A stretch of DNA of 64,000 nt from Paracoccaceae bacterium (GCA_028285485.1 JANQPC010000104.1:57310-121309); one strand, 5' to 3'; counted from the stretch's first letter, positions 17,864 to 26,058 are shown. Program-made: numbers and translations. The notes: a model not told the origin generated them from the sequence alone.

Positions 17864-19027
17864 CTATGCCGCCGCCACGGGCAATTGCATCACCCTGCCG
17901 GCCAGTTCGTCCAAGTCTGCCTCGGCCACGGGGCACGCCGCATTCTGCGACATCCCGTAATTCGCAGCGCTCTTCATTTCCGAGGCAAGCCCGGCTTCCG
18001 AAACGCCGTCGCATTCGGGCGGCAACTCCGCCGGGATATCGCAGGCGCGCATGAGATCAGAAAAGGCGCCGGGCAGGGCGCCCGCCACGGCCTGGCTGCC
18101 CAACGCCCCAGCAGCGCGCGCGTAGTTTTCCGAACCGTCCGGGCGGGCCACGAGCCAGGGCAGGCTGGCTTCCAGCCCCAGACCGCTCGCGCGCCCGTGG
18201 TGAACCCGCGCAAGCGAGCCCAGCGCATGGCTGATATTGTGCCCCAGATGCGTGTTGCAGTTATGCAGGGCCAGACCGGCAATCATGCTGCCCCACATCA
18301 CCCGGCTGCGCGTTTCGATATCGCCGCCATCGGCAACCGCGCGTGGCAGCGCATCGGCAAGCGTCCGCAGGGCCTCGCACCCGAAAAGCAACCCCGCCGG
18401 GCTGGCATGGCGCGAGGTCATGCCCTCAAGCGCATGGGCGGCGGCGTCAATCCCCGTCCACGCCGTCAGATGCGGCGGAAGGCTCAGCGTCAGCTCAGGG
18501 TCGAGAACGGCCTGTGCAAACATCAGATCTTCGCCGTAATACCAGTACTTGTGCCCGTCATCGGTTGAAACGATCGAGGTGCGTGTCACCTCGGATCCTG
18601 TTCCGGCGGTTGTGGGGATCGCAATCGCCGGCAGCCCGCCGGGCGGCAACGGCCGCGCGGCAAGGGCAAAGTCACGAACCGGCAGTCCGCTCTGCGCAAC
18701 TGCCGCGATCAGTTTGGAGGCATCCATCGCCGCGCCGCCCCCGAAGCCGATCACCACCTTGGCGCCGCCGTCTCGCGCTCGGGCGGAGAGCGTATCAACA
18801 AGCGTTTCCTTCGGTTCGCCGGAGACTTCCGCGGCAAGGTCGCTTGCGATGCCATGGGCTGCAAGGTCGTCCAGCAACCGCTGTGCGGCGCCCAGTTCGG
18901 CGAGGATTGCATCGGCAACGATCAGCACTGGCCCGCCCCCGAGTGCCGTAACAAGATCGGGCGTTTTTGCGATGCGCCCGGCTCCGAACGTCACGGGGGG
19001 CACACGGCCCATATTGAACATCTTCAT
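17864..19027 (-). CDS. Iron-containing alcohol dehydrogenase / maleylacetate reductase-like
   Basis: A 387-aa family-III dehydrogenase. VVIGFGGGAAMDASK is the NAD-binding GGG motif and AIPTTAGTGSEVTR the second nucleotide contact. Metal ligands are seen in GIDAAAHALEG (Asp, His) and in THLGHNISHALGSLARVHHG. Length and motifs fit alcohol dehydrogenases and maleylacetate reductases of this superfamily. ATG 19027 gives the normal N-terminus (MGRVPPVTFGAGRI after four residues); in-frame codons further up add non-homologous sequence. The palindrome at 19104-19118 lies just upstream and may control it. Confidence 0.87.
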   Translation of the reverse strand: MKMFNMGRVPPVTFGAGRIAKTPDLVTALGGGPVLIVADAILAELGAAQRLLDDLAAHGIASDLAAEVSGEPKETLVDTLSARARDGGAKVVIGFGGGAAMDASKLIAAVAQSGLPVRDFALAARPLPPGGLPAIAIPTTAGTGSEVTRTSIVSTDDGHKYWYYGEDLMFAQAVLDPELTLSLPPHLTAWTGIDAAAHALEGMTSRHASPAGLLFGCEALRTLADALPRAVADGGDIETRSRVMWGSMIAGLALHNCNTHLGHNISHALGSLARVHHGRASGLGLEASLPWLVARPDGSENYARAAGALGSQAVAGALPGAFSDLMRACDIPAELPPECDGVSEAGLASEMKSAANYGMSQNAACPVAEADLDELAGRVMQLPVAAA

Positions 19028-19335
19028 GATGCGTCTGCTTTTTCTGAACCTGATCAGTCTGCCACCGCGCCGGGCCCCGAACCGTGGCAATGGAGAACGG
19101 TTATTCCGAAATTCGGAACACGCAAGCGTTGATTGCGTGGTGGGAAGCTTGACCTGACGTGATCCTGCCCGCCGCAGGGCCGCCCGCTCCCTGCGCCTCT
19201 GGCACCCCCAAGCCTTGTTCTGAAGCGCCCCGCGGCCTAGGAGGTTCCGATCAGCGCGCCAAACCAACTTCGGCCCGATCCGCGCTGACCTGAAAAGAAG
19301 GGGGGCACGCCATCTCTGAGCGCAACTTTCAACCC
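19028..19335. other. Divergent intergenic region
   Basis: This 308-base gap separates the minus-strand alcohol dehydrogenase from the plus-strand SnoaL-like gene. Apart from the palindrome at 19104-19118 no gene, RNA or strong sigma-70 pair was recognised. A purine-rich GAAGGGGGGC stretch about 35 bases before the plus-strand ATG is too distant to be a ribosome-binding site. Confidence 0.5.
19104..19118. promoter_or_regulatory. Perfect palindrome, probable operator
   Basis: TTCCGAA-A-TTCGGAA is a perfect 7+1+7 inverted repeat. It lies 77 bases upstream of the alcohol dehydrogenase start (minus strand), in the 308-base gap shared with the SnoaL-like gene. The symmetry and position suit a dimeric repressor or activator site. 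No regulator gene is adjacent, so the binding protein is unknown. Confidence 0.5.
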
Positions 19336-19776
19336 ATGACCAAGGCAGAGGTCGTCGCAGCCCAGCGCGCCTGGGCGAAATATGTCACCGAACAAGATGT
19401 CGAGGCCCTGCTCGGCCTCTATGATTTTGGCGATCCTGACGAGCCCGTCTTATTCAAACCCACGCTGGCGGATGTTATCCGGCTCGATCGCGAAGGCGCT
19501 CGGGCGTATTTCGTGGGCGGCAATCCCGACTATCCGCAGGATAAGGGCTTTCTGAAAAACGGATGGAAAACCGTTGAGTTTCAAAGCGCCGTGGGCCCGA
19601 TCCTGAAAGCGGGCGGCCTGGGCTACAAGGATATGGGGCATTACACCTTCGTCGATGGCGAGGGGAATGCCACCCGGGCGGATTACACATTTGCCTATCA
19701 CAAGCTTGACGGAAAGGTTCTGATCTCGCTGCACCACTCGTCGCTAACGTGGTTTCCCCAAATCGAGGAGGCGTGA
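19336..19776 (+). CDS. SnoaL/NTF2-like small protein
   Basis: A 146-aa protein with the NTF2-like pattern: an N-terminal helix (VVAAQRAWAKYVTEQDVEALLGLYD), then strands such as GHYTFVDGEGNATRADYTFAYHKLDGKVLISLHHSS. The conserved His/Asp-containing strand pair is the pocket in SnoaL-type and CaMKII-association-domain-like proteins. It could be an isomerase-like enzyme or a ligand-binding protein; no substrate can be named. The start lacks a clear ribosome-binding site. It converges with the DUF1428 gene across a structured gap. Confidence 0.75.
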   Translation: MTKAEVVAAQRAWAKYVTEQDVEALLGLYDFGDPDEPVLFKPTLADVIRLDREGARAYFVGGNPDYPQDKGFLKNGWKTVEFQSAVGPILKAGGLGYKDMGHYTFVDGEGNATRADYTFAYHKLDGKVLISLHHSSLTWFPQIEEA

Positions 19777-19805
19777 GGCCCAGGCCCACGCACGCCTTGA
19801 AGAAA

Positions 19806-19847
19806 CGGCGGCCCGGTGCCGGCCGCGCGGCCCGTGTCAGGCCGCCG
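19806..19847. terminator. Nested GC-rich inverted repeat between convergent genes
   Basis: CGGCGGCC (19806-19813) pairs with GGCCGCCG (19840-19847), and the loop contains GGCCGCGCGGCC, itself a 12-base palindrome. The element lies between the ends of two converging genes, so a shared bidirectional terminator or RNA-end stabiliser is likely. There is no clear T-run. Confidence 0.4.
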
Positions 19848-19887
19848 CCGCAAGAAGCCAAAACACCCCGGCCCATGCCTGGCTGCC

Positions 19888-20238
19888 CTAAGCGTCGGTC
19901 AGCACCTCGAAGCCCGCAAAGATCATCGTCTTGCCGTTGATCGGCACGTCGCCCATGTTCCCCATGGCCGGATCCTGCATGGCTTCCTGAAACTTGGCTT
20001 CCTGCGTGGCCTGATCGGGCCATTCCTGCCAGCCGAAGACAACCGTCTCGTCGGGGCCCGCTTTCACCGCCAGCGGAAAGGACGTTACCTCACCTGGCGG
20101 AACGGCGGTTCCCCAGGTCTCAACAACGCGCGTGGCGCCGTATTTCCGAAAGACCTCCGCCATCCGGGCCGCATGGGCGTGGTATTCAGCCTTCTTGGAA
20201 TTGGGGACTGCACCCGCATAAGCCATGATCCAGGCCAT
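19888..20238 (-). CDS. DUF1428 (YbaA-like) protein
   Basis: A 116-aa protein of the DUF1428 family, an alpha/beta dimeric ferredoxin-like fold. Recognisable parts are an AYAGAVPNSKKAEYHAHAARMAEVFRKYGATR-like N-terminus, the central VETWGTAVPPGEVTSFPLAV and the end DPAMGNMGDVPINGKTMIFAGFEVL. ATG 20238 is preceded by GGAAGAG. The family has no established function; members are often small dimeric cytoplasmic proteins. It is transcribed alone and divergently from the pyridoxal-kinase-like gene. Confidence 0.87.
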   Translation of the reverse strand: MAWIMAYAGAVPNSKKAEYHAHAARMAEVFRKYGATRVVETWGTAVPPGEVTSFPLAVKAGPDETVVFGWQEWPDQATQEAKFQEAMQDPAMGNMGDVPINGKTMIFAGFEVLTDA

Positions 20239-20400
20239 TGGCTCTTCCTCCCAGTGTTGCTTGCGCCGCCAGCATAACATGATTGCGCCACTCTGCGCAG
20301 ATGAGGCGCAACGCGGCCGCACACCGCGTCCGGGCCCGAGCCTTGGAAGCCGGGCGCGGGCGGCATAGCCTGCACCTGCCGTTCCGCAAAGGGTCCCCAA

Positions 20401-21246
20401 ATGGCACATATCCTCGCCTTGTCGAGCTGGGTCGCGCATGGCCATGTGGGCCTGAGCGCGGTGGCGCCGGTTCTTCAGATCCTTGGCCATACCGTCACCC
20501 AGCTACCCACAACCCAGCTCTCCAGTCATCCGGGCTTTGCCCCCGTCGCGGGCGGCGCGGTCGATCCCGAAACGCTCCGGGCCCTGATCGGGGCGCTGGA
20601 GCGGAACGGTTGGATCGATGCGGTCGATACGATTCTGACGGGTTACCTGCCAAGCGCGGCGCATGTGGATATGGCGGTGGGTCTGATTGACCGGTTTCGG
20701 GGCGAGAAGCCGCGCGTGGTGGTTGATCCGGTGCTTGGCGATAGCCCAAAGGGCCTCTACATCAATCGCGAGGCCGCAGAGGCGCTGCGCGACCGGCTTG
20801 TGCCCAAGGCCGATATCCTCACGCCCAACGCCTTCGAACTCTCCTGGCTCACAGGTGACCGCACCGAAACGCTCGCCGCCGCTGAGGCCGCCGCCCGGGA
20901 TCTGAGCGCGCTCGCCCATGGCGCCCGGATCCTCGTAACCTCGGCGCCGTTTGACGGGGCCGAAACCGGCGTGCTCGCCGTAACCCCCTCGGGCGCAGAA
21001 GCTTTCCGCACGCCTCGCGCATCTCAGAATAGGCCGGTGCCGCATGGGGTGGGAGATGTGTTCTCCGCCCTGATCGCGGCGGGCCTGCCAACCGGGCAGG
21101 CGCTCGGCTACTTGCAGGCGCTGATCGGTGAGAGCCTCGGCGCGCCGCATCTGCGCATTGCCGAGACGGCAGCGCATTGGGCGGCTGCCGGCCCGATCAG
21201 GGCGGAGGCCGCCGCCGCATTGACCGGCGGCGGCAAAACGCGTTGA
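20401..21246 (+). CDS. pdxY: Pyridoxal kinase-like (PfkB/ribokinase superfamily)
   Basis: A 281-aa kinase of the PdxY/PdxK group. The substrate region near the start (SSWVAHGHVGLSA) corresponds to the PdxY ALQSHVVYGHAGN-type motif. VVVDPVLGD and ILTPNAFELSWLTG are the conserved core, and PHGVGDVFSALIAAG supplies the anion hole and catalytic Asp. Family members phosphorylate pyridoxal to pyridoxal 5'-phosphate. The usual GTGD is here GVGD and the N-terminal Gln/Ser motif is changed, so a related substrate is possible. It is eight bases ahead of the methylglyoxal-synthase fusion, so the two are probably cotranscribed. Confidence 0.8.
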   Translation: MAHILALSSWVAHGHVGLSAVAPVLQILGHTVTQLPTTQLSSHPGFAPVAGGAVDPETLRALIGALERNGWIDAVDTILTGYLPSAAHVDMAVGLIDRFRGEKPRVVVDPVLGDSPKGLYINREAAEALRDRLVPKADILTPNAFELSWLTGDRTETLAAAEAAARDLSALAHGARILVTSAPFDGAETGVLAVTPSGAEAFRTPRASQNRPVPHGVGDVFSALIAAGLPTGQALGYLQALIGESLGAPHLRIAETAAHWAAAGPIRAEAAAALTGGGKTR

Positions 21247-21254
21247 GCTAGGCC

Positions 21255-22331
21255 ATGGCTTTCGATTTCATCCTGATGCTCACGGAAAATGATCGGACGA
21301 TCCCGGATGCCCAGGCCCGGCTCGATCAGGCGCTGGAAGGCGGTGTTCGCCATATCGGCTTCAAGGATGTGGGCCTGCCGCTTGACGATCTGCGCGCCTT
21401 GGCCAACGCGATCCGCGAGGCTGGCGGGCGCTCCTACCTGGAGGTGGTGAGCCTTGATGCGGAGAGCGAGATGGCGTCTGCCCGCGCAGCCGTGGATCTC
21501 GATGTCGATGTGCTTCTCGGCGGCACGCGCGCCGAGGACGTTACCGGCATTACCCGTCACCACCCGGTGCGCTACTACCCGTTTCCGGGCCGGATCACTG
21601 GGCACCCAAGCGTGCTTGAGGGGCCCGAAAGCGATATCGTTGCCTCTGCCCGCGCCCTTGCGGCGCTGGAACATGTGCATGGGCTGGATCTTCTCGCCTA
21701 TCGCTACTCGGGAGACGTTCCGCAGCTCATGGCCGCCGTAAGCGCTGCGGTGGCCAAGCCGGTCATCGTGGCCGGCAGTATCGACAGTGCCGCGCGCGTG
21801 GAGGCCACGGCCTTGGCCGGGGCGCAGGGCTTCACCGTCGGCACCGCCGCTCTGGCAGGCGCGTTCCCTGCTGAGACTGAGGGTTTCGCCGGCCAGGTGC
21901 GCGCCATCCTCGCCATCACAGCGCGGGCACAGGCCATCGCTACCGCACCGCGCCGCATAGCGCTGGTGGCCCATGACACGCGAAAATCGCATCTCAGCGC
22001 CTGGGTGATGCGCCATGCCGCCCGGCTTGCGGGCCACCACATCGTTTGCACGGGCGGCACCGGGCGCGTGCTTTCCCAAACCGCGCCGGATCTATCGATC
22101 CAGCGCCTGCAACGCGGTGGCCGGGGTGGGGATCAGCAGCTTGCAGCCCTGATCGCCACCGGCGGCCTCGATGCTGTGATCTTTTTTGCCGATCCCACGG
22201 TGCCGCATTCAGGCGATGTGGATTTGCAAGCGCTCACGCGGCTTACGGTGATCCACGATATCCCCCTTGCGCTCGGTCCGTCCGCCGCCGATGCGCTGGT
22301 GGCGGGGTTGCTTGGCCCTGAGCCTTCGTGA
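21255..22331 (+). CDS. Two-domain protein: TIM-barrel-like domain fused to methylglyoxal synthase
   Basis: A 358-aa protein. Residues 233-352 match stand-alone methylglyoxal synthase: IALVAHDTRK (His240), CTGGTGRVLSQ (phosphate loop), RGGRGGDQQLAALI (Asp293, the position of the catalytic base) and VIFFADPTVPHSGDVDLQAL (Asp313). That enzyme turns dihydroxyacetone phosphate into methylglyoxal. Residues 1-225 look like a beta/alpha barrel (GGVRHIGFKDVG, DVDVLLGGT, VIVAGSIDSAARVEATALAGAQGFTVGTAAL), ending in a phosphate-binding-type turn. The barrel's reaction is not recognised. Bacterial MgsA is usually ~130-150 aa, so the fusion is unusual. The barrel could make or channel a triose-phosphate-like substrate; this is inference. 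Confidence 0.8.
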   Translation: MAFDFILMLTENDRTIPDAQARLDQALEGGVRHIGFKDVGLPLDDLRALANAIREAGGRSYLEVVSLDAESEMASARAAVDLDVDVLLGGTRAEDVTGITRHHPVRYYPFPGRITGHPSVLEGPESDIVASARALAALEHVHGLDLLAYRYSGDVPQLMAAVSAAVAKPVIVAGSIDSAARVEATALAGAQGFTVGTAALAGAFPAETEGFAGQVRAILAITARAQAIATAPRRIALVAHDTRKSHLSAWVMRHAARLAGHHIVCTGGTGRVLSQTAPDLSIQRLQRGGRGGDQQLAALIATGGLDAVIFFADPTVPHSGDVDLQALTRLTVIHDIPLALGPSAADALVAGLLGPEPS

Positions 22332-22356
22332 CGCGCGGGCATTGAACCGCGAACGC

Positions 22357-24081
22357 TCATTCGGCGTGGCGTTCAACGAGATCCATCACCGCCGGCCAGT
22401 GCTGGAAAAACACGAACTCCCCCGCCCCCTCATAGATCTTCACGTTGATCCAGGGATAGGCCGCGGCAATTTCTGAAAGGGTTTTGGGCCGAACCATCGG
22501 ATCCTTATCCCCATTGATCAGGTAGACGGGGATCCTGCCTTCCGCAAATCGCACATCCGCCGCCCATTCCGGGCGCCCGAAATAGAGGATTACATCGGAG
22601 AACGCCGCGTGCGCCGATACACCATCCGACAAGGCGAACCGCGATCCTTCAAGGATCGCCCGGCGGCACTCAGGATCGGAGATCACCTGCATATCGCCCG
22701 GCACGTTGGCATAGACGCGTTCGAGGAAGCGTTGCTTCCCGATCCGGCGGGCAAGCAGGAACCCCGCCTTTACAAGAAAGGGCAGAAGCCGCGGCGCAAA
22801 TTTCCCGTTCGCAAGTACGAAGCGATGCCACTTATCCATACGGTTGAACTGCTCGGGGCGTTCCATCGGGGTGGCCCCGCCACAGGCGATGATGGCGCTC
22901 ACACGGTTAGGGTGTTTCCGCGCCAGCCGGAACGCGAAAACGATATCATTGCTTTGGGTAACGATAGGCGCCTTCTCAACGCACAGGGCATCCATGACGG
23001 TTACGATTTCAGAGGCGACGTCCGAGGCAAGATCGCCGTCGGTCTTGCGGTGGGGCGATGGGCCATAGCCCGCGCGGATCGGCGTGATAACCCGGATATC
23101 GCGCAGCGCCGCGGCCTGTTCCGCCGGCCTTGGCCACTGAGACAGGCAGTAGGGCCCGGGCAAGTGAATGCACGGGCGCCCCTCGCGCGCACCGGCCTCA
23201 ACGAAGTTAAGCCTGCGGGGCACCGCCCCGTTGCCCGGCACAACGTCAATCGCACTCAGCTCGGCCGCATCGGATTTCTCCGATGCCGCTTCATCTGCGA
23301 TCAGGTTGATGAAAGCCATCACCACCACCAGCAGCTCGCTCGAAGATCGGCAGCCAACCTTGCGGTAGATCGAACTGAGGTGGCGCTTGATCGTTTCCGC
23401 GGATCGGTTGCGGAGGCGTGCGATTTCCGAGCGCCCCTTCATCTCCAACACAAGGCGCACGATTTCGGCCTCGGTTTTCGAAAGGCTGAAGGATCGGCGC
23501 AGACGCTCCTCCACCGCGCGGCTCCAATGAATATGAGAAAACACGGCCACAACGGCCCTGCCCGCGTTGCCGGACACAGCGGGGCGCAATTTGACCAAGG
23601 CGATGCGGGAAGAGCTTTCGCCTCCGGAAAGCGCCTGGATAACCTCGGTCTGACTGCGGAACACCTCTGCTGCGAGCGCGCGCACATCCGCGTCCGTGCC
23701 CGGGGGCAAGAACGGAATATCGGATAGCTGCATCCCCCCCGCCCCCCGGGGTTCGCCCGTATCGAAATTCGCGGCGATCACGGAAAAATCGCTGTCGATC
23801 GCAATGGCCGAGAATGGGGCGTGCCGGTTCAGAATGTCGGTGATCGGCTCGGTCTGGCCCTGCGCGTAGCGGTCAAGAAATACCGAGGCGCGTTCCACAT
23901 GCGCCTCAAGCTGGCTCGCCGCATTTCGCGCCTTCGGGCCCGCCCGCAACGGGGCCAGCTCTGCCTCCCAGGTATCAAGCAGGCTCTCGTAATGTTCGGG
24001 CTCGAAGGCAACCTCGTAAAGCCGCTCGACGATGGCGTTGACTTCGATGTTGTCCGGGTCGCTCGGGTTTTCTTTGGTCAA
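22357..24081 (-). CDS. LuxR-type HTH regulator fused to an alpha/beta-hydrolase domain
   Basis: A 574-aa protein. Residues ~195-255 are a LuxR-type helix-turn-helix (SFSLSKTEAEIVRLVLEMKG, then NRSAETIKRHLSSIYRKVG). Residues ~285-574 are an alpha/beta-hydrolase: HLPGP oxyanion region, VITPIRAGYG, nucleophile elbow TQSND (Ser377), acid in INGDKDPMV and His in FQHWPAVMDL. The elbow departs from GxSxG, so activity may be altered or lost and the domain may sense a ligand. Residues 1-190 resemble a sensory region without a named domain. The start is TTG 24081, with GAGGGG eight bases upstream. It is divergent from an MFS transporter across an inverted repeat. Confidence 0.85.
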   Translation of the reverse strand: MTKENPSDPDNIEVNAIVERLYEVAFEPEHYESLLDTWEAELAPLRAGPKARNAASQLEAHVERASVFLDRYAQGQTEPITDILNRHAPFSAIAIDSDFSVIAANFDTGEPRGAGGMQLSDIPFLPPGTDADVRALAAEVFRSQTEVIQALSGGESSSRIALVKLRPAVSGNAGRAVVAVFSHIHWSRAVEERLRRSFSLSKTEAEIVRLVLEMKGRSEIARLRNRSAETIKRHLSSIYRKVGCRSSSELLVVVMAFINLIADEAASEKSDAAELSAIDVVPGNGAVPRRLNFVEAGAREGRPCIHLPGPYCLSQWPRPAEQAAALRDIRVITPIRAGYGPSPHRKTDGDLASDVASEIVTVMDALCVEKAPIVTQSNDIVFAFRLARKHPNRVSAIIACGGATPMERPEQFNRMDKWHRFVLANGKFAPRLLPFLVKAGFLLARRIGKQRFLERVYANVPGDMQVISDPECRRAILEGSRFALSDGVSAHAAFSDVILYFGRPEWAADVRFAEGRIPVYLINGDKDPMVRPKTLSEIAAAYPWINVKIYEGAGEFVFFQHWPAVMDLVERHAE

Positions 24082-24204
24082 GGTGCCAGCCCCTCAGGTG
24101 CCTCACTGAACCACTACCGGTTGTAGGGCGCGGCCCGTCGCGCGTCCAACACACCCCGCGCAGCGGCCCCGGCCGGGCGGCGAGTTTACGCTTACCGCGC
24201 AGCG

Positions 24205-24224
24205 CGTGACCCGGTTGGGTCACG
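24205..24224. promoter_or_regulatory. 20-bp perfect inverted repeat in divergent region
   Basis: CGTGACCC and GGGTCACG flank GGTT. The repeat lies about 125 bases from the LuxR-hydrolase start and 66 bases before the MFS start. It is a candidate site for the LuxR-hydrolase protein acting on both genes, although it could also form an RNA hairpin in the MFS leader. Confidence 0.5.
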
Positions 24225-24289
24225 GCACGCACCGGCACCCGCGCTACCGAAGAAGGCATTTGATTCTAGATTTTTTTTGGGGGGGTGTC

Positions 24290-25483
24290 GTGCCGGATCG
24301 TTCGACAGCATGGGGAGCCATTTTGCTCCTGTGGCTCGCCGGCCTGGGTGCGGCAGCACAATACGCCAAGGTCAGTGCCATCTATGACCTGTTGCAGGAT
24401 ACATACGGAAGCGTCGGGGCGGCCTTGGGCTTTGCCGTTTCGCTGGTTGGCGTGGTGGGCGTTCTGCTTGGCGTGGTCTCAGGGATCATCGTAGCACGGG
24501 TGCGGTACCGCACGGCCATTCTCTGGGCGCTCTGGATCGGCGCCGGCGCATCCGCGTTCCAGGCAACCTTGCCGGAGTTCTGGTTATTCCTGCTCTCGCG
24601 GGCATTGGAAGGGGTTTCGCATCTCGCAATCGTGGTCGCGGCGCCAACGCTGATGACAGCCCTCTGCGCGCCGCGCCATACCGGGCCTGTGATGACGCTT
24701 TGGAGCACGTTCTTCGGCGTTGCCTTCGCCATCGTCGTCTTCGCAGGGCGCCCGCTTGTAGAAGGCAACGGCGTGCCGTCCATCTTCCTTGCCCATGCCG
24801 CTTATCTGGCTCTGATCGCCATCGCCGTTTCGGTACTGCCGCCCGCGGCCCGCGATGATGCGCGGATGGAGCCCTTGAGCACTTCCGAATTCATCCGCCA
24901 GCATATTGCCATCTACACCTCCCCTTGGGTCGGGGCACCGGCCATTGGCTGGCTGTTCTTCGCCTTCGGTTCCATCGGGATACTCACGCTTTTGCGCCCC
25001 TTCGTGGCCCCCGGCTGGCAGGAACTTGTGATGGTCGCAATCCCGCTTGTCAGCATTGTCAGCGCGCTCACCCTGGGCATGTGGCTCGTCCACCGGCAGG
25101 GCGCGGTCTGGACAGCGCAGGTGGGGTTCCTCATGTGCGGGGCGTTGGTGCTTGGGCTCTTGCTGGTTCCCGGTTCTCCGGTGATCTGCCTGCTCCTCGC
25201 CACCGCCATGGGGTGCGTTCAGGCGGCGAGCTTTGCCGCGGTTCCCGAACTGAATTCCGAGACGGAGGCGCGTGCCCTCGGCCACGGCGCGATGGCGCAA
25301 ACCGGGAACCTCGGCAACCTCGTCAGCCCACCGCTTCTGGCGCTTGCTATCGAGATGATGGGCGGGCCCGGCCTGATCGTGGGCCTTGCACTCGCTTTCC
25401 TTTTGGGGGCCTTCTCCCAGGTTGCGCTGGAGCGGCGCCGCAACGGACTGACTGCGCTTTACAAAAGTGCAGATGAGCGCTGA
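24290..25483 (+). CDS. MFS transporter
   Basis: A 397-aa membrane protein with about twelve hydrophobic helices (AWGAILLLWLAGLGAAAQYAKV, LGFAVSLVGVVGVLLGVVSGIIVAR and others to the C-terminus). The cytoplasmic loop after helix 2 has VARVRYRTAI, a weak form of the MFS A-motif. GTG 24290 is chosen: it directly follows a run of G that can serve as a ribosome-binding site, whereas the earlier in-frame ATG 24206 would prepend a charged, non-hydrophobic leader. Helices and length fit the drug- or metabolite-proton antiporter type; substrate unknown. It overlaps the next gene by TGATG. Confidence 0.83.
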   Translation: MPDRSTAWGAILLLWLAGLGAAAQYAKVSAIYDLLQDTYGSVGAALGFAVSLVGVVGVLLGVVSGIIVARVRYRTAILWALWIGAGASAFQATLPEFWLFLLSRALEGVSHLAIVVAAPTLMTALCAPRHTGPVMTLWSTFFGVAFAIVVFAGRPLVEGNGVPSIFLAHAAYLALIAIAVSVLPPAARDDARMEPLSTSEFIRQHIAIYTSPWVGAPAIGWLFFAFGSIGILTLLRPFVAPGWQELVMVAIPLVSIVSALTLGMWLVHRQGAVWTAQVGFLMCGALVLGLLLVPGSPVICLLLATAMGCVQAASFAAVPELNSETEARALGHGAMAQTGNLGNLVSPPLLALAIEMMGGPGLIVGLALAFLLGAFSQVALERRRNGLTALYKSADER

Positions 25484-25779
25484 TGGTCACACATGCCGAA
25501 CTCTTCGAAGCCGGCATGCTGATCTGCTTCTCGGTAAGCTGGTATTGGTCGATCGCCAAGATGCTGCGGGTTCGCGCCGCCGTGGGAAAAAGCGCGAGCT
25601 TCGTGGCGATGATCTGCGTAGGCTACCTGTTCGGGATAACCGCGAAACTGATGATCTGGTGGTCAGGCGGCGCGCTTAGCCCCGTTCTCTGGCTCTACTG
25701 CTGGAATCTCGTGGTCACGGCCTTCGATCTTGCGCTTGTTGTGTACTTCTCGCAGGGCGTTAAGGCCAAGACAGCCTGA
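25483..25779 (+). CDS. Small three-helix membrane protein
   Basis: A 98-aa hydrophobic protein with three predicted membrane segments (GMLICFSVSWYWSIAKML, FVAMICVGYLFGITAKLMIWW, LWLYCWNLVVTAFDLALVVYF). Its ATG shares a base with the TGA of the MFS gene, so it is translated by reinitiation and may act with that transporter. The WYWSIAKML and YCWNLVVTAFDLALV parts look like small conserved membrane proteins found in Rhodobacteraceae, but no function can be given. Confidence 0.7.
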   Translation: MVTHAELFEAGMLICFSVSWYWSIAKMLRVRAAVGKSASFVAMICVGYLFGITAKLMIWWSGGALSPVLWLYCWNLVVTAFDLALVVYFSQGVKAKTA

Positions 25780-26034
25780 GCCAAGGGTTTCACGCGCATC
25801 GGCGCGCAGCTCAAGCCGATCAAACCAGCGCGCTCCCGTGTTCCGGCGCTTGATAGGCGCGGGCGCCAGCCGGTCCCCGGCAGCGCCGCCCCCTCGCGGA
25901 TGCGCGGCCGGGATCGAGCCTTGAAAAGGGCAAATCCAACCATGCCTGGCTGGGGGATATCGCGGATTTCCCACTGCTCTTGATCGAATCTGATCGTTTA
26001 TGTCTCTTTTTGGCTATCTTTGACCATGAGATCG
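25780..26034. other. Intergenic stretch upstream of the DeoR-type gene
   Basis: With the palindrome that follows it, this makes a gap of about 300 bases. It is GC-rich until ~25970 and then becomes AT-rich (25978-26034), the likely promoter area of the regulator. Two TGATC motifs (25981 and 25991 areas) precede the main palindrome and could be additional half-sites. No gene or RNA was recognised. Confidence 0.45.
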
Positions 26035-26058
26035 TGGATCACTTGATCAAATGATCCA
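26035..26058. promoter_or_regulatory. 24-bp near-perfect palindrome, probable operator of the DeoR-type regulator
   Basis: The arms TGGATCA and TGATCCA flank a central TTGATCAA; only one base pair in 24 breaks the symmetry. It ends 22 bases before the chosen ATG of the regulator, where a bound dimer or tetramer would block its expression. The TGATC core repeats four times across both strands. The proximity indicates autoregulation and probably control of the downstream uptake operon. Confidence 0.65.
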
